From assembly GCA_947503555.1 (NCBI GenBank), contig CANNEE010000010.1, forward strand, positions 62,001 through 126,000: a stretch of 64,000 nucleotides of DNA, read 5' to 3'. Positions 53,321 through 63,436 of this stretch are shown one piece after another. Made by a program: the position numbers and the translations under genes. Position 1 is the first letter of the stretch, and every line of letters begins with the position of its first letter. Source of the DNA: an uncultured Shewanella sp. (lineage in GTDB: Bacteria > Pseudomonadota > Gammaproteobacteria > Enterobacterales > Shewanellaceae). A model generated the notes under the pieces. That model was given only the letters and a program-made list of their open reading frames with translations. It ran no database searches and had not been told where the DNA came from.

Positions 53321-55858
53321 ATGAAAAGACTCATTTTGGGTGTTGCTATCACATCTGCCTTGGGACTCACAGGGTGTGGGGGAGACAGTGTAGAAGAGCT
53401 TAAGGATAAGACTCCGGAGCTTATCCCTGCCTCTCACATGGTATTTGATCCAGCCAATGGCAAGGTGCCTCTACCAAACGACCTTTTATTTAGTGGTACT
53501 CAGGATGGTACCCTTAATATCCCTGGCGAAGATAAAGCCATGGGTGTTTATACAGACGCAACAATTGCATTGGGCTCATTAGATGGTTGGTCAACCACAT
53601 CACCCATCTCTATCGATGTCGATTTAACTGAATATACCCCTAGAGGTTCAACGGATAAGGTAAAATTAACGCTAGATGCGCAGTCGGTCGCTCAGCCTGG
53701 CGCCGTGCGTGTCTTTGAAGCTGTCGTCGGTGGTGCGCTCTCGTCTAAAGCAGAGTGCCAATCTAAGCCTTCGGTATCGGCCTGTGAGGTGGGTGCCGAG
53801 TTGACCTATGGTGTGGACTTTATATCACAAGCTTCTGGCAGCAAAGTGGTTATTGTGCCCCTTAAGCCACTTAAAGCAAATCAGTCATACATTTATGCAA
53901 CGACGAATTTGATTCAGGATTCGGAGAAGCGTCCTATTGCCGCATCGACAAACTATAATTTGCTAAAGCTTGATATTGATGTTGATCCATTAGAAACGCC
54001 CGATCAGTTAATGCTTCAAGGTCTAGTCAATAGTTATGAGAAGGGTATCGCAGCCGCACATGGTGTAGATAAGGCGTCTATTACTTATTCGGGCTTATTT
54101 ACCACTCAGTCAGTCGCTAATGTGTACGAAACCACTAAGCTGTTGATGGCTCAGCCTGGATCGCCATATGGGCCTAAGTTTGAAAATTTTGCGCCTCATC
54201 CATTAGGTCTGACCATTGCTCAAGCCGCTGGTCTAACGCCAGCCGATGGTATGGCCTATGCGCTAGCAGATTTAGCCGATGTTTATACCGCGGAGATGAC
54301 AGTACCTATTTATGGTGAGTGCTCTTCAGTCAACTGTCTTGACGGCACTAAACCCTTAATCGATGGCCGTTGGAAGGCTCAAGGTGATAGTCCTGTATCT
54401 GTATTGTTGGCACTGCAAGCCGGTACCTTAAGTCAACAAAACTTCGGTGCGCAGGCGGTGGCCTATGGTATCGACCCAACTGCTGCCCTTGCTAATCCAG
54501 CGTTGCTAGCGGGTAAAGCGTGGACACTTGATAGTGGTGAACCAACAGATAGTGCGAAACATCTCACTAAGTTTAACCCTATTCCTGCGATTTCAACCTT
54601 TAACGGTATGCCGGTATTTGAAAAGGTGCCTGTGCTGATTTCTTTACCTAATGGCCCTAAATTAGCCGCTTTCTATGCAAGCCAAGGTCAGCAGTTTGTG
54701 CCACCGACTTCAGGTTGGCCTGTGACCATTGCGATGCATGGTATAGGTGGTGGTAAAGAGATGTCTTTAGCCTATGCTGGAGCATATGCAGCAAAAGGTG
54801 TAGCGACAATCGCTATCGATATGCCGCTGCATGGTGCCCGTTCTTTTGATGCCAACAAAGATGGGATTTACGAAGTGTCTGCGACTAGCCCCAGCTATGG
54901 CCCTGTCGTACAACCTGATCCTAACAAGCCAAACCCATTTGCGAACGGTAATATTTTAAGTTTTATTAATATTGCGAGTACGCTGTCGGTTCAAGGTAAC
55001 TTCCGTCAGGCCACCATGGATCACCTTGCGCTTCGTTTAAGCTTAACAGGTATGGCTCAAGCGCTTGCTGCAGCTAATCAACCTCAGGTATTTGATAATA
55101 CCAAGGTCAGTGTTCAAGGCTTAAGCTTAGGTGGCATTGTCGGTACGACTATGTCGACCTATGCCAATACTGGCCTTGTCGATCCAACAACTGGTACTGC
55201 GCTGCCGAATGCCTATGGTGTGAATGCTGCTTCTTTAGTTGCTCCTGCTGGTGGTCTTGCTGGTGCATTTGCAGGCTCTGCAAGCTTTGCACCTTTACTA
55301 TTTGCCAATATAACGGCGACGGACACTTTCCAAGCCTTAGTTGATCAAGCCAATACGGCCAATTATGAGCCTGGAAGCCCTGAATATAATGCGCTAGTAC
55401 AAGCCGTTTATGCCGAGTTTATCCCTAGTTTTGCCTTTGCTGTGCAAACCGCTATCGATTCAATCGATCCGGTTAACCACGGGGCTATGCTCGCTGCAAC
55501 TCAAACACCAGTGCACTTAATTGAAGTCGTGGGTGATGGCGCGAACAATAAACCAGATCAAACTCTGCCTAATCGTGTGGATGGTTTCCCACTTTCAGGA
55601 ACCGAGCCTTTGATTGCCAGTATTGGCCTTGAGTGTGTCGATGGCACTAAAGCAGGTTCAGGTGTGGTTCGCTTTACTAAAGGTCATCACAGCTCGCTAA
55701 TCAGCCCTTCTGAGGTCGATGGTGTGACTGATGGAAGTGCTGCACAAGCGACTGCTGAAATGCAAGGTGAGGTGAGCGATTATGCTGCTTCAGCTGGCAT
55801 GGGGGCTGCCACTATTAAAGTTACCGATGCTAGCTTAGTTCAAGCCTGTGCTAAGTAG
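53321..55858 (+). CDS. volA: VolA/Pla-1/cef-type surface lipase lipoprotein
   Basis: Large lipoprotein (845 residues; lipobox LTGC) of the VolA family. Vibrio cholerae VolA is a surface-exposed lysophospholipase that releases fatty acids from host or dietary lysophosphatidylcholine. Typical opening FDPANGKVPLPNDLLFSGT and, near residue 600, the lipase elbow GLSLGG (Gly-x-Ser-x-Gly). The preceding IAMHGIGGGKEMS gives the oxyanion region, and GHHSSL near residue 785 may hold the catalytic His. Length matches the family. A terminator follows. Confidence 0.92.
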   Translation: MKRLILGVAITSALGLTGCGGDSVEELKDKTPELIPASHMVFDPANGKVPLPNDLLFSGTQDGTLNIPGEDKAMGVYTDATIALGSLDGWSTTSPISIDVDLTEYTPRGSTDKVKLTLDAQSVAQPGAVRVFEAVVGGALSSKAECQSKPSVSACEVGAELTYGVDFISQASGSKVVIVPLKPLKANQSYIYATTNLIQDSEKRPIAASTNYNLLKLDIDVDPLETPDQLMLQGLVNSYEKGIAAAHGVDKASITYSGLFTTQSVANVYETTKLLMAQPGSPYGPKFENFAPHPLGLTIAQAAGLTPADGMAYALADLADVYTAEMTVPIYGECSSVNCLDGTKPLIDGRWKAQGDSPVSVLLALQAGTLSQQNFGAQAVAYGIDPTAALANPALLAGKAWTLDSGEPTDSAKHLTKFNPIPAISTFNGMPVFEKVPVLISLPNGPKLAAFYASQGQQFVPPTSGWPVTIAMHGIGGGKEMSLAYAGAYAAKGVATIAIDMPLHGARSFDANKDGIYEVSATSPSYGPVVQPDPNKPNPFANGNILSFINIASTLSVQGNFRQATMDHLALRLSLTGMAQALAAANQPQVFDNTKVSVQGLSLGGIVGTTMSTYANTGLVDPTTGTALPNAYGVNAASLVAPAGGLAGAFAGSASFAPLLFANITATDTFQALVDQANTANYEPGSPEYNALVQAVYAEFIPSFAFAVQTAIDSIDPVNHGAMLAATQTPVHLIEVVGDGANNKPDQTLPNRVDGFPLSGTEPLIASIGLECVDGTKAGSGVVRFTKGHHSSLISPSEVDGVTDGSAAQATAEMQGEVSDYAASAGMGAATIKVTDASLVQACAK

Positions 55859-55876
55859 TTAGTTTTCGTAACAAAT

Positions 55877-55908
55877 AAAAACCCGTTAGTTTAACTAGCG
55901 GGTTTTTT
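55877..55908 (+). terminator. Intrinsic terminator after volA
   Basis: AAAAACCCGTTAGT / ACTAGCGGGTTTTT with a 3-nt loop and a T-run; one G-T pair in the stem. Confidence 0.88.
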
Positions 55909-56040
55909 TATGGAGCAAATCACTGATAGAATGGCCGCCTAATTTCGGGTTTTAATAGAAATAACGCCTGATACAGGCCAAGTGTGAACAGTCATTGAAC
56001 AAATCATATTTGGGCGTTAACTAGTGCAGTGGAGTACACT

Positions 56041-57063
56041 TTGGAATTTTTATACGAGTATGGTTTATTTTTCGCTAAAGCTGTAACCATAGTGGTTGCG
56101 ATTTTAGCCGTGATTATTGTTGCCATGGCCTCTGCGGTGAAGCAGAAAGGTGATAAGGGTGAGTTAAGGTTAACGAATCTTTCTGAAGAGCTGGATGAAC
56201 TCAAGCTTCATATGAAAGAGGAGCTGTTAAGTAAAAAGCAATTTAAAGCCTTTGAAAAGCAACGCAAGGCTGAAGCTAAAGAGAAGGAAAAGCAGCAAAA
56301 AGAAGATGAAATTGAACCTCGGGTCTTTGTTGTCGACTTTAAAGGTAGTATTGATGCTGGTGAAGTGGCGTCTTTAAGGGAAGAGATCTCAGCTATTCTC
56401 GCCATCAAAGAGAAAGATGATGAAGTGGTCGTTAAGGTTGAAAGCGGCGGCGGTATGGTTCACGGGTATGGTCTTGCTGCAAGTCAGCTCGATAGACTTA
56501 GAGAAGCTGGTGTTCCCCTCACTATTTGTGTCGACAAGGTTGCTGCCAGTGGTGGCTATATGATGGCCTGTGTTGCCAATAAGGTTTATGCGGCACCTTT
56601 TGCGATTGTTGGCTCTATTGGCGTGGTTGCACAGTTGCCTAACTTTAATCGTTTACTGAAAAAGCATGAGATTGATTATGAGCAGCATACAGCTGGTGAC
56701 TTTAAGCGCACCTTGACGGTATTTGGTGAAAATACCGATGAAGGGCGTGAGAAGTTCCAGCAAGAGCTAGAAGAGACCCATGTGCTGTTTAAAGACTTTA
56801 TCAATAAGTACCGTCCTGAGCTTGATCTTGAGAAAGTGGCCACGGGTGAGCATTGGTATGGTCAACAAGCATTAGAGCTAGGTTTAGTCGATGAGCTAAG
56901 CACTAGCGATGATGTGGTCATGAAACTTGCTGCTGATAAGACGGTGATCAAGGTGAAATACCAGCTTAAAAAGAAGTTGGCTGATAAGATTGCCCATGGC
57001 GCATCTTTGTCGGTTAATGCGCTGTTTAATCGCTTAGCCGAGAAGAATCAGCCACTAAAATAG
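56041..57063 (+). CDS. sohB: SohB, inner-membrane signal-peptide-peptidase-like protease
   Basis: Membrane serine protease of 340 residues in the S49 family. One N-terminal helix (AVTIVVAILAVIIVAMASAV), then catalytic domain: GGGMVHGYG, the Ser in KVAASGGYMMACVAN, and the Lys in TAGDFKRTLTVFG. The start TTG at 56041 gives MEFLYEYGLF, matching the family's N-terminus, with GGAG at 7 nt; a GTG 12 nt upstream is possible but less well placed. Confidence 0.92.
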   Translation: MEFLYEYGLFFAKAVTIVVAILAVIIVAMASAVKQKGDKGELRLTNLSEELDELKLHMKEELLSKKQFKAFEKQRKAEAKEKEKQQKEDEIEPRVFVVDFKGSIDAGEVASLREEISAILAIKEKDDEVVVKVESGGGMVHGYGLAASQLDRLREAGVPLTICVDKVAASGGYMMACVANKVYAAPFAIVGSIGVVAQLPNFNRLLKKHEIDYEQHTAGDFKRTLTVFGENTDEGREKFQQELEETHVLFKDFINKYRPELDLEKVATGEHWYGQQALELGLVDELSTSDDVVMKLAADKTVIKVKYQLKKKLADKIAHGASLSVNALFNRLAEKNQPLK

Positions 57064-57108
57064 CGGTGAGCTAATAAGCTGAGTGAGCTCGACTGAGTAG
57101 TTGAGAAT

Positions 57109-57135
57109 AAAAAGCCTGCATTTGCAGGCTTTTTT
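57109..57135. terminator. Bidirectional terminator after sohB
   Basis: AAAAAGCCTGCA / TGCAGGCTTTTTT stem between the convergent sohB and GGDEF genes. Confidence 0.9.
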
Positions 57136-57156
57136 GTTATGGGTATTTGGTCGTGT

Positions 57157-58182
57157 CTAGTTGGTTATTGGCAATACTCGATTTCGGCCAAGGCGCTTAG
57201 CTTCATAGAGTAGTTTGTCTGATTTTTCTATCAGGTTAAGGGCAGAGTCCCCTTCTTGCCACTGGGCGACGCCAAATGATGCGGTAATACTATCGATTCT
57301 CGCACCTTTTCGTCTGTCTTTTAGCACTAGCTTTTCAAGGCTCTTGCGCATCGCTTCGGCGAGTTGCCTCGCGACTCTTAGCTGGCTTTTAGGGACTATG
57401 ACTGCAAACTCTTCACCGCCATAGCGATATAGCTTATTGCCATCACGGCAGGCTTCATTTATCCGTTTGGCGACCGACTTTAGGACTTGATCTCCAAGCT
57501 GGTGGCCATAATTGTCATTAAAGGCTTTAAAGTGGTCGATATCGAATAGAATTAGACAACATGCATCGGGTGCTTGTGCCATAAGGTTTTGCAAATCTTC
57601 ATCAAAGGCGCGGCGGTTTAGCGCTCCTGTGAGTGCATCATAGAGGATATCCTGCTCGGTTTTCTGCAATTGCTGCTTCAAGGTCTCAATTTCAGTCTGA
57701 GCCTTTTGTAATTGCCCGGTGAAATATTGAGTGCTGGAGCGGATATTGTCCGATTCTCTCACTAGGCTTCTAACCAGTTCGACGACTTGTTCTAGGTTAA
57801 AGCCTTCATTTTCTATGCGGCTGAGTTTATCGAAATTGGCATCGATATTGTTTTGAAATTCGGTGGCATCGAAATTGGTATCTTTTAGAGATTGGCCAAG
57901 ATCTGTGACCATGGCATCAAGATTTTTACGCATCTCTCTGACATCAAGCTCGACAGGATCGGCCACATACTTGCGATAAAGGTGAGTGCTTCTGCTTGAT
58001 GGGCAGGTGTTAAATTGCTGAACCACAGTATCCATCTCTTGATTGAGCGCTTCATTTTTCTCACCCACATAGGCATACCAAAGTGCATAGTTGGTAGGCG
58101 TAGTCGGGATTTGGTGTTTTAACATCAGTGGTACTGCACGCTTAAGATTAATGGCGGCTTCTTGCAATAAATTTTTTGACAT
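57157..58182 (-). CDS. GGDEF diguanylate cyclase
   Basis: Soluble protein of 341 residues: an N-terminal helical, coiled-coil region (from MSKNLLQEAAINLKR to about residue 180, ending in LQKAQTEIETLKQQLQKTE) and a GGDEF domain with the active site RYGGEEF. It should make cyclic di-GMP. The I-site position upstream reads RDGN rather than RxxD, so product inhibition may be weak. No membrane segment. The ATG at 58182 was chosen over an earlier reading because the homologous sequence begins there. Confidence 0.92.
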   Translation of the reverse strand: MSKNLLQEAAINLKRAVPLMLKHQIPTTPTNYALWYAYVGEKNEALNQEMDTVVQQFNTCPSSRSTHLYRKYVADPVELDVREMRKNLDAMVTDLGQSLKDTNFDATEFQNNIDANFDKLSRIENEGFNLEQVVELVRSLVRESDNIRSSTQYFTGQLQKAQTEIETLKQQLQKTEQDILYDALTGALNRRAFDEDLQNLMAQAPDACCLILFDIDHFKAFNDNYGHQLGDQVLKSVAKRINEACRDGNKLYRYGGEEFAVIVPKSQLRVARQLAEAMRKSLEKLVLKDRRKGARIDSITASFGVAQWQEGDSALNLIEKSDKLLYEAKRLGRNRVLPITN

Positions 58183-58325
58183 ATAACTACCTGTGTACAC
58201 TGATGAAATAAATCAGAGCTTGTAAGAAAAAAGTGCGACAAACTGACATTATTTCATTGTAGCTATTTTGTAGTCATTTTAAACTCTTGTTGGTTGAATA
58301 ATCATAAAAAGCAGGAAGGACAGCA

Positions 58326-59927
58326 GTGAAGAAGTTAATCATAGGGAGCAGTATCTGTTGCCAGTTAATTACAGGGGCAGCTTGGGCCGCAGATAAAAAT
58401 AATTTTGTGTTTGCTGAGGATGCCTATCGCCAACATGTTAAGTTATTGGCAAGTGACGAGTTTGGTGGCAGGGCACCGCTGTCAGCGGGAGAGAAGCTAA
58501 CCTTAGACTATCTGGTTTCACAATTTAAGAAGATAGGCCTTGAGCCCGGCTACAAGGGAAGTTATTTACAGCCTGTGCCGCTTGCTAAAGTCAGCGCCAA
58601 CCAGTCTATGAGTCTTAAGGTCGGTGATATGGAGTTCGCTAATGGCAGTGAGTTTACCGCCAGAACGCAACAAATTACTGATAAGGTTGAACTGAAAAAC
58701 AGTGAACTTGTGTTTGCTGGTTACGGCATTAATGCGCCTGAGTATCAATGGAATGACTATCAGGGTATCGATGTTAAGGGTAAGACGGTCGTGGTTCTGG
58801 TAAACGACCCAGGTTTTGCAACCCAAGACCCTGCATTCTTTAAAGGTAATGCCATGACCTACTATGGCCGCTGGACCTATAAATATGAGGAAGCGGCTCG
58901 CCAAGGGGCAAAAGCTGTTTTTATCGTCCATGAAACTGCGCCTGCAGCCTATGGTTGGGGCGTGGTGCAGAATTCAAATACGGGCAGTAAATTTACCTTA
59001 GTCGATGATAGCAACAACAAAGATCTGCTAGGTGTGATGGGCTGGATCCAGAGAGATGTGGCCATAAAGATTTTTGATAAAGCAGGTCTAGATTATCAAG
59101 CGTTAAAGAAGAAGGCACACCAAAAAGGCTTTAAAGCAGTTGATATGGGACTAAAGGCGAGCTTAACCTTGGAAAATAAAATTGAGCATGCCGAGTCCTA
59201 TAATGTCATTGCGAAACTGCCCGGTAGCGAGCAAGCCAATGAACATCTGGTGATGCACGCACATTGGGACCACCTAAGTATGAAGCAAGATGGTGATGGT
59301 CATGTACAGATTTTCAATGGTGCCGTCGATAATGCCTCTGGTGTGGCTGGAGTATTAGGGTTAGCGAAACATTTTAAGCAGATGGCTGATGATAAGCCTT
59401 TTAAGCGTTCTATATTGTTTACGAGTTTTACCGCAGAAGAGACTGGCTTGATTGGTGCGCAGCACTTTGCTGAGAACCCGCCGATTCCCACAAAAGATAT
59501 GGTGGCATTTCTAAATATCGATGGTATGAATGTCAATCAAGGCGTAGATTATATCTTGCGTTATGGTGATGGTGTTTCTGAACTAGAAACCTATTTAGCC
59601 GATGCTGCCAAAGTGCAAGATCGTTTTGTTAAGCCAGATCCTAGACCACAAAATGGGTTGATGTATCGCTCGGATCATTTTGCTTTAGCAAAAGAAGGTG
59701 TACCAGGCCTGCTCTTTATGAGTCTTGGGGATACAGACCCAGATTATATTGCCCATAAATATCATAAGGCGGCTGATGACTATGATCCTAGTTGGTCATT
59801 AGCTGGCGTAAAACAGGACTTGGGCTTGATTAGTCATATTCTTGAGACATTGGCAAATAGCAGTGATTGGCCTAAATGGATTGAAGAATCAGACTTTAAA
59901 CAAAGACGCGCTCAGGATGGGCATTAG
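58326..59927 (+). CDS. M28 family zinc aminopeptidase with PA domain
   Basis: Exported peptidase of 533 residues (signal CCQLITGAAWA). A PA insert lies around residues 130-270. The M28 metal ligands follow: His and Asp in HAHWDH near residue 317, bridging Asp in VDNASGVAG, catalytic Glu pair in FTAEETGLIG, Asp in LNIDGMN and His in YRSDHFALAKEG. Start GTG at 58326 has AGGA-type sites upstream. Predicted to act in the periplasm or outside the cell on peptides. Confidence 0.9.
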   Translation: MKKLIIGSSICCQLITGAAWAADKNNFVFAEDAYRQHVKLLASDEFGGRAPLSAGEKLTLDYLVSQFKKIGLEPGYKGSYLQPVPLAKVSANQSMSLKVGDMEFANGSEFTARTQQITDKVELKNSELVFAGYGINAPEYQWNDYQGIDVKGKTVVVLVNDPGFATQDPAFFKGNAMTYYGRWTYKYEEAARQGAKAVFIVHETAPAAYGWGVVQNSNTGSKFTLVDDSNNKDLLGVMGWIQRDVAIKIFDKAGLDYQALKKKAHQKGFKAVDMGLKASLTLENKIEHAESYNVIAKLPGSEQANEHLVMHAHWDHLSMKQDGDGHVQIFNGAVDNASGVAGVLGLAKHFKQMADDKPFKRSILFTSFTAEETGLIGAQHFAENPPIPTKDMVAFLNIDGMNVNQGVDYILRYGDGVSELETYLADAAKVQDRFVKPDPRPQNGLMYRSDHFALAKEGVPGLLFMSLGDTDPDYIAHKYHKAADDYDPSWSLAGVKQDLGLISHILETLANSSDWPKWIEESDFKQRRAQDGH

Positions 59928-59969
59928 AAACTGCCATCGTCAGTTCACCATAGTTTGAAGGATTGAAAC

Positions 59970-59999
59970 AAAAAAGCGTGTGTAACGGCACGCTTTTTT
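59970..59999. terminator. Bidirectional terminator
   Basis: AAAAAAGCGTG / CACGCTTTTTT with an 8-nt loop between the convergent peptidase and barrel genes. Confidence 0.85.
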
Positions 60000-60015
60000 G
60001 TTGTGTTTAAAAAGA

Positions 60016-60873
60016 TTAGAACTTGTAAGACACTGAAATCATAGGGCCGATAAAGCTATAGGAAACATTATGATTGGCCACAGAGTCCTGATGGGTATCT
60101 TGCTCAATATCGACATCGACTTGATAATAAGTGAACGCCGCCGACATATACCAGCGCCCGTTGATATGCGCTTCGACTTCAGCCTTGATATCGATTAGGC
60201 GACCATCAACATCATCGAGTTTTATTTGAAAATATTGCGCATGGGTTTTTAACTCCCAACCTGGCGCTAAGTTGTAGTTGGCGTAGATACCTAAATTTGG
60301 CAGAGGAGCCGTCACACTTTCATCGACCATAGATGGAATGGGCTGTTCGGTACAGATATTGTTGACGAGTGTGCTTGCATTACAGGAATTTATGCTACCT
60401 TCAAAGCCTGTTTCAATAAACATGGCATGTACGCCGATGGACAGACCGAACGTTAAGTCATCACTTTGATAGAAATCATGACCATAGCTTAAGCGTGCAA
60501 TATCAATATTGAGTGTGGTACTTAGTTCAGTATCCGCTTTAACATCATAGACAGTATCGTCAATTTGCATTTGAAATGCCTGATCGACGCCTTGAGTGAC
60601 CCCTTCTCTGTGAAGTTGTTTCCAATCGACAATGACATGGTTGGTATCGCTAAATTGATATTTGAATTCAAAGAAGGGGAGAAACTGTTTTTCTTTCAGC
60701 TCCAAGTCTGACTCAAAGTCGAGTTTAAACTCGTTGCCTAATGCTGGGTTGGTCACATCCATGGATGAGTCAGAGTGGGAATAAAATCCGCCAACAGCAA
60801 TACTCATATCTTCTGCATTGGCATAGCAACTCAGGGCAGAAAACAACAACACTGTGGTATACGACTTAAGCAT
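60016..60873 (-). CDS. Outer-membrane beta-barrel protein (TIGR04219 type)
   Basis: Exported protein of about 285 residues with signal peptide MLKSYTTVLLFSALSCYANA. The mature part has alternating beta strands, ends IGPMISVSYKF (final aromatic, as for barrel insertion) and carries two Cys that may pair (NSCNAS and NICTEQ). It resembles Shewanella TIGR04219-type barrels. The ATG at 60873 gives the signal peptide; a longer reading to 60945 adds an unlikely leader. Substrate unknown. Confidence 0.82.
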   Translation of the reverse strand: MLKSYTTVLLFSALSCYANAEDMSIAVGGFYSHSDSSMDVTNPALGNEFKLDFESDLELKEKQFLPFFEFKYQFSDTNHVIVDWKQLHREGVTQGVDQAFQMQIDDTVYDVKADTELSTTLNIDIARLSYGHDFYQSDDLTFGLSIGVHAMFIETGFEGSINSCNASTLVNNICTEQPIPSMVDESVTAPLPNLGIYANYNLAPGWELKTHAQYFQIKLDDVDGRLIDIKAEVEAHINGRWYMSAAFTYYQVDVDIEQDTHQDSVANHNVSYSFIGPMISVSYKF

Positions 60874-61188
60874 GAAATTATCTCTAATCAATTTAAGCTC
60901 AGTCAGTCTAACAGATGACTTACAGATGTAAATAATTTGTATCAAAAAGTTGCTTTTGATCTGAAATCAATGATTTTTATTTTATTTTATTGATTTGTAA
61001 GGAAATAAAAAAACACTGTTTAGGGAACTAATATTAGCTAATAAGTTCTAGTTAGCATTATTAGTGAGTAAGGAAATAGTTTGACGCGAGTCAGAATAAT
61101 AGCGTGAGTTGAATAATTATTAAACTGCTTGCTTAAATACTAGATATAGCAGCGTAATTATTGAATTACGCTGCGACACTATTTTGAC

Positions 61189-61560
61189 TTAAAGTACTAA
61201 TGGCAACAAAATAGCGGCCCAAGTTATGCCACATAATGCCAGCGCCATAAATACGGCGGCAGAAGCAATATCTTTGGCTTGTCCGCTCAATTTGTGAATC
61301 TCGTCACCAATTCGGTCGACTACGGCTTCAACTGCTGAGTTGAGTAGCTCCACTATTAGCACAATAAAGAGTGTAGATATGAGTAATAAGCGCTCAACAG
61401 TTGTTATGTCGACGAGCAGAGCTATGGGCAACATGAGCGCGGCTAATATTAGCTCTTGCCTAAATGCGGCCTCATGGATCCAAGCCGCTTTTAATCCTTT
61501 CATCGAAAAGCCTGTTGCGCGAATAATGCGTTTGATACCGTGATTGTTTGCTGGTTTCAT
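61189..61560 (-). CDS. dgkA: Diacylglycerol kinase
   Basis: Inner-membrane enzyme of 123 residues that returns diacylglycerol to phosphatidic acid. Three helices; the active-site stretch VELLNSAVEAVVDRI holds the key Glu, Asn and Glu, and EAAFRQEL lies in the N-terminal amphipathic part. It stands alone; the flanking gaps 60946-61188 and 61561-61806 show no gene. Confidence 0.96.
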   Translation of the reverse strand: MKPANNHGIKRIIRATGFSMKGLKAAWIHEAAFRQELILAALMLPIALLVDITTVERLLLISTLFIVLIVELLNSAVEAVVDRIGDEIHKLSGQAKDIASAAVFMALALCGITWAAILLPLVL

Positions 61561-61806
61561 ATCTATCGTTTATTGCCATATCAAGTAGAAAAATCGCAGG
61601 GATTATAGCATGGGGTAGGGTGAATAAAATGTTAATTCAAAACCTGAATTGTCTGGATTTGTCAAAAAAATGCGAGTAAGGACTATGCTTATGGAGTCAT
61701 AAGGAAACATGGCAAATTTTGTTAACCATAGTATATGACCCAAGGCGGTTCATCGGTTGTAACTAGGGTAAAACGCTTTGGCACTCATTAGTTGAAGGAG
61801 CAACAT

Positions 61807-62769
61807 ATGAAGCCTAAAATAAATGACTCTCGCTTGGTGTTATCTCTTTTACTCTTGTACCTCAAGACAAGTGCTTTACATAGCATGGATTTGTCTGTCG
61901 CTGTTTCACCTTTATTGGTAAATCAACAAACCCAAAGTAGCGAGCCACTTACCGAGCAAGAAAGTAAGCAGCCTCAGCTTAGCCGATTACTGTTATCTAC
62001 TCATTATCAAAACATAGATGATATTGAAAACTACCTGGTGAGCGAAAAACTCGATGGTGTGAAAGGTATATGGGACGGTCACAGAATGTGGACAAGGCGA
62101 GGGCAGCCCATATTAATTCCACCTTGGTTTACTCAAGGTTTTCCCGACTTTCCATTAGAAGGGGAGCTGTGGTTAGGCAGGCGCCAATTTGATGCCATTT
62201 CAGCTCTAGTTAGGGTCAAATCTCATACGCAAGCACATATTCACCTATGGCAAAAAGTACGATTTATGGTATTTGAGGTGCCTGAGCATCAAGGTGCTTT
62301 TAATGAACGCTATCAGTTTATGGCAACTCAGCTGTTAGGTTTGAGCCCTTATTTGAACGTCATTTCGCAGCTTAGCATGGGCTCGATAGATGAGTTGGAT
62401 AAGGAGTTAAGCCGAGTTATCGCTTTAGGTGGTGAAGGACTGATGCTACATCATAAGCAGGCTAGAGTGAACGGTAGCAAGGTCACAGGTTTGATTAAGC
62501 TTAAGCCATTTTATGATGCAGAAGCGAAAGTGGTGGGGTATAAACCAGGTAAAGGCCGCTTTGCTGGCATGATGGGAGCCTTGATTGTTGAAACGCCTCA
62601 AGGGATCAGATTTAGTTTAGGCAGTGGTTTTACACTAGAGCAAAGACAAGTTCCTCCTGAGATTGGTGCACAGGTTACCTATAAGTATTACAGTTTGACG
62701 GCCAAGGGCGTCCCTAGATTCGCCAGTTTTCTCAGGGTAAGATTCCCTGCCAATGAGGTTAATGAATAG
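61807..62769 (+). CDS. Exported-type ATP-dependent DNA ligase (LigE-like)
   Basis: Minimal ATP ligase of 320 residues. Adenylation motif I is SEKLDGVKGIWDG (Lys in KLDG), with TRRGQPI, LEGELWLGR, EGLMLH and LIKLKPFYDAEAKVVGY as motifs III-V, and a short OB domain. The N-terminus (LVLSLLLLYLKTSALHS) looks like a signal peptide, as in the periplasmic ligases of Vibrio and Shewanella. AAGGAG lies 7 nt before the ATG at 61807. Role is probably nick sealing outside the cytoplasm, perhaps during DNA uptake; that is inferred. Confidence 0.88.
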   Translation: MKPKINDSRLVLSLLLLYLKTSALHSMDLSVAVSPLLVNQQTQSSEPLTEQESKQPQLSRLLLSTHYQNIDDIENYLVSEKLDGVKGIWDGHRMWTRRGQPILIPPWFTQGFPDFPLEGELWLGRRQFDAISALVRVKSHTQAHIHLWQKVRFMVFEVPEHQGAFNERYQFMATQLLGLSPYLNVISQLSMGSIDELDKELSRVIALGGEGLMLHHKQARVNGSKVTGLIKLKPFYDAEAKVVGYKPGKGRFAGMMGALIVETPQGIRFSLGSGFTLEQRQVPPEIGAQVTYKYYSLTAKGVPRFASFLRVRFPANEVNE

Positions 62770-62776
62770 AGAGTAA

Positions 62777-63265
62777 ATGATGTTGAATAGAAAGGTTAGC
62801 TCTGTGTTGTTCGTCTGTATGGGGAATATTTGTCGCTCCCCTACTGCAGAGGCGGTATTTAGAGCCAAGGCGAAGCAAGCTGGATTAACGATCAGTATCG
62901 ACTCTGCAGGCACTATTGGCTATCACCAAGGGGCGCAGCCCGATGAGCGTTCTCGTCAAGCAGGAGAGAAGCGTGGACTCGATTTTAGTGGTATTACTGC
63001 TCGCCGAATTGAGGACAATGATTTTGAGAAGTTTGATCTCATTTTGGCGGCAGATAGACAGAATTTTCAGGATCTAAAACAGCGTTGTCCATCACACCTA
63101 GAATATAAGCTTGGTATGATGCTAGCTTTTGGCCCTCAAAATGATCATGAGGTGAGAGAGGTGCCAGACCCATACTATGGTGGTGAACATGGCTTTGAGC
63201 TAGTGTTAGATTTGCTTGAGCAAAGCTGTGAAGGCCTTGCTGTTGAGCTTAATAAAAACCAATAA
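62777..63265 (+). CDS. Low-molecular-weight protein tyrosine phosphatase
   Basis: Phosphatase of 162 residues. The P-loop is VCMGNICRSPTAE near residue 20 (Cys-x5-Arg), and the general-acid Asp is in VPDPYYGG near residue 130. It lies 7 nt after the ligase gene and is probably co-transcribed. No tyrosine-kinase or capsule gene is near, so its substrate is unclear. Confidence 0.92.
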   Translation: MMLNRKVSSVLFVCMGNICRSPTAEAVFRAKAKQAGLTISIDSAGTIGYHQGAQPDERSRQAGEKRGLDFSGITARRIEDNDFEKFDLILAADRQNFQDLKQRCPSHLEYKLGMMLAFGPQNDHEVREVPDPYYGGEHGFELVLDLLEQSCEGLAVELNKNQ

Positions 63266-63331
63266 GACAACTTTGTTCCTAAAATGTGCCACTTCCGTTG
63301 TTGTTAATATTGTTTTTGGTAAATTTATTTC

Positions 63332-63392
63332 ACTAAATCCCTATTTATTTGGACTCGATCGGGTTTTTTTGATCGAATTTAGGGTAGTTTAG
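63332..63392. repeat. Inverted repeats in the gap before the DUF1097 gene
   Basis: CGATC (63356-63360) / GATCG (63371-63375) with outer CCCTA / TAGGG arms. It may act as a terminator hairpin after the phosphatase gene (TTTTTTT in the loop is atypical) or as a regulatory site. Confidence 0.3.
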
Positions 63393-63436
63393 GTAATAAT
63401 AAAACTTCCATGAATTAATATAACAAGGGGTCGTAC

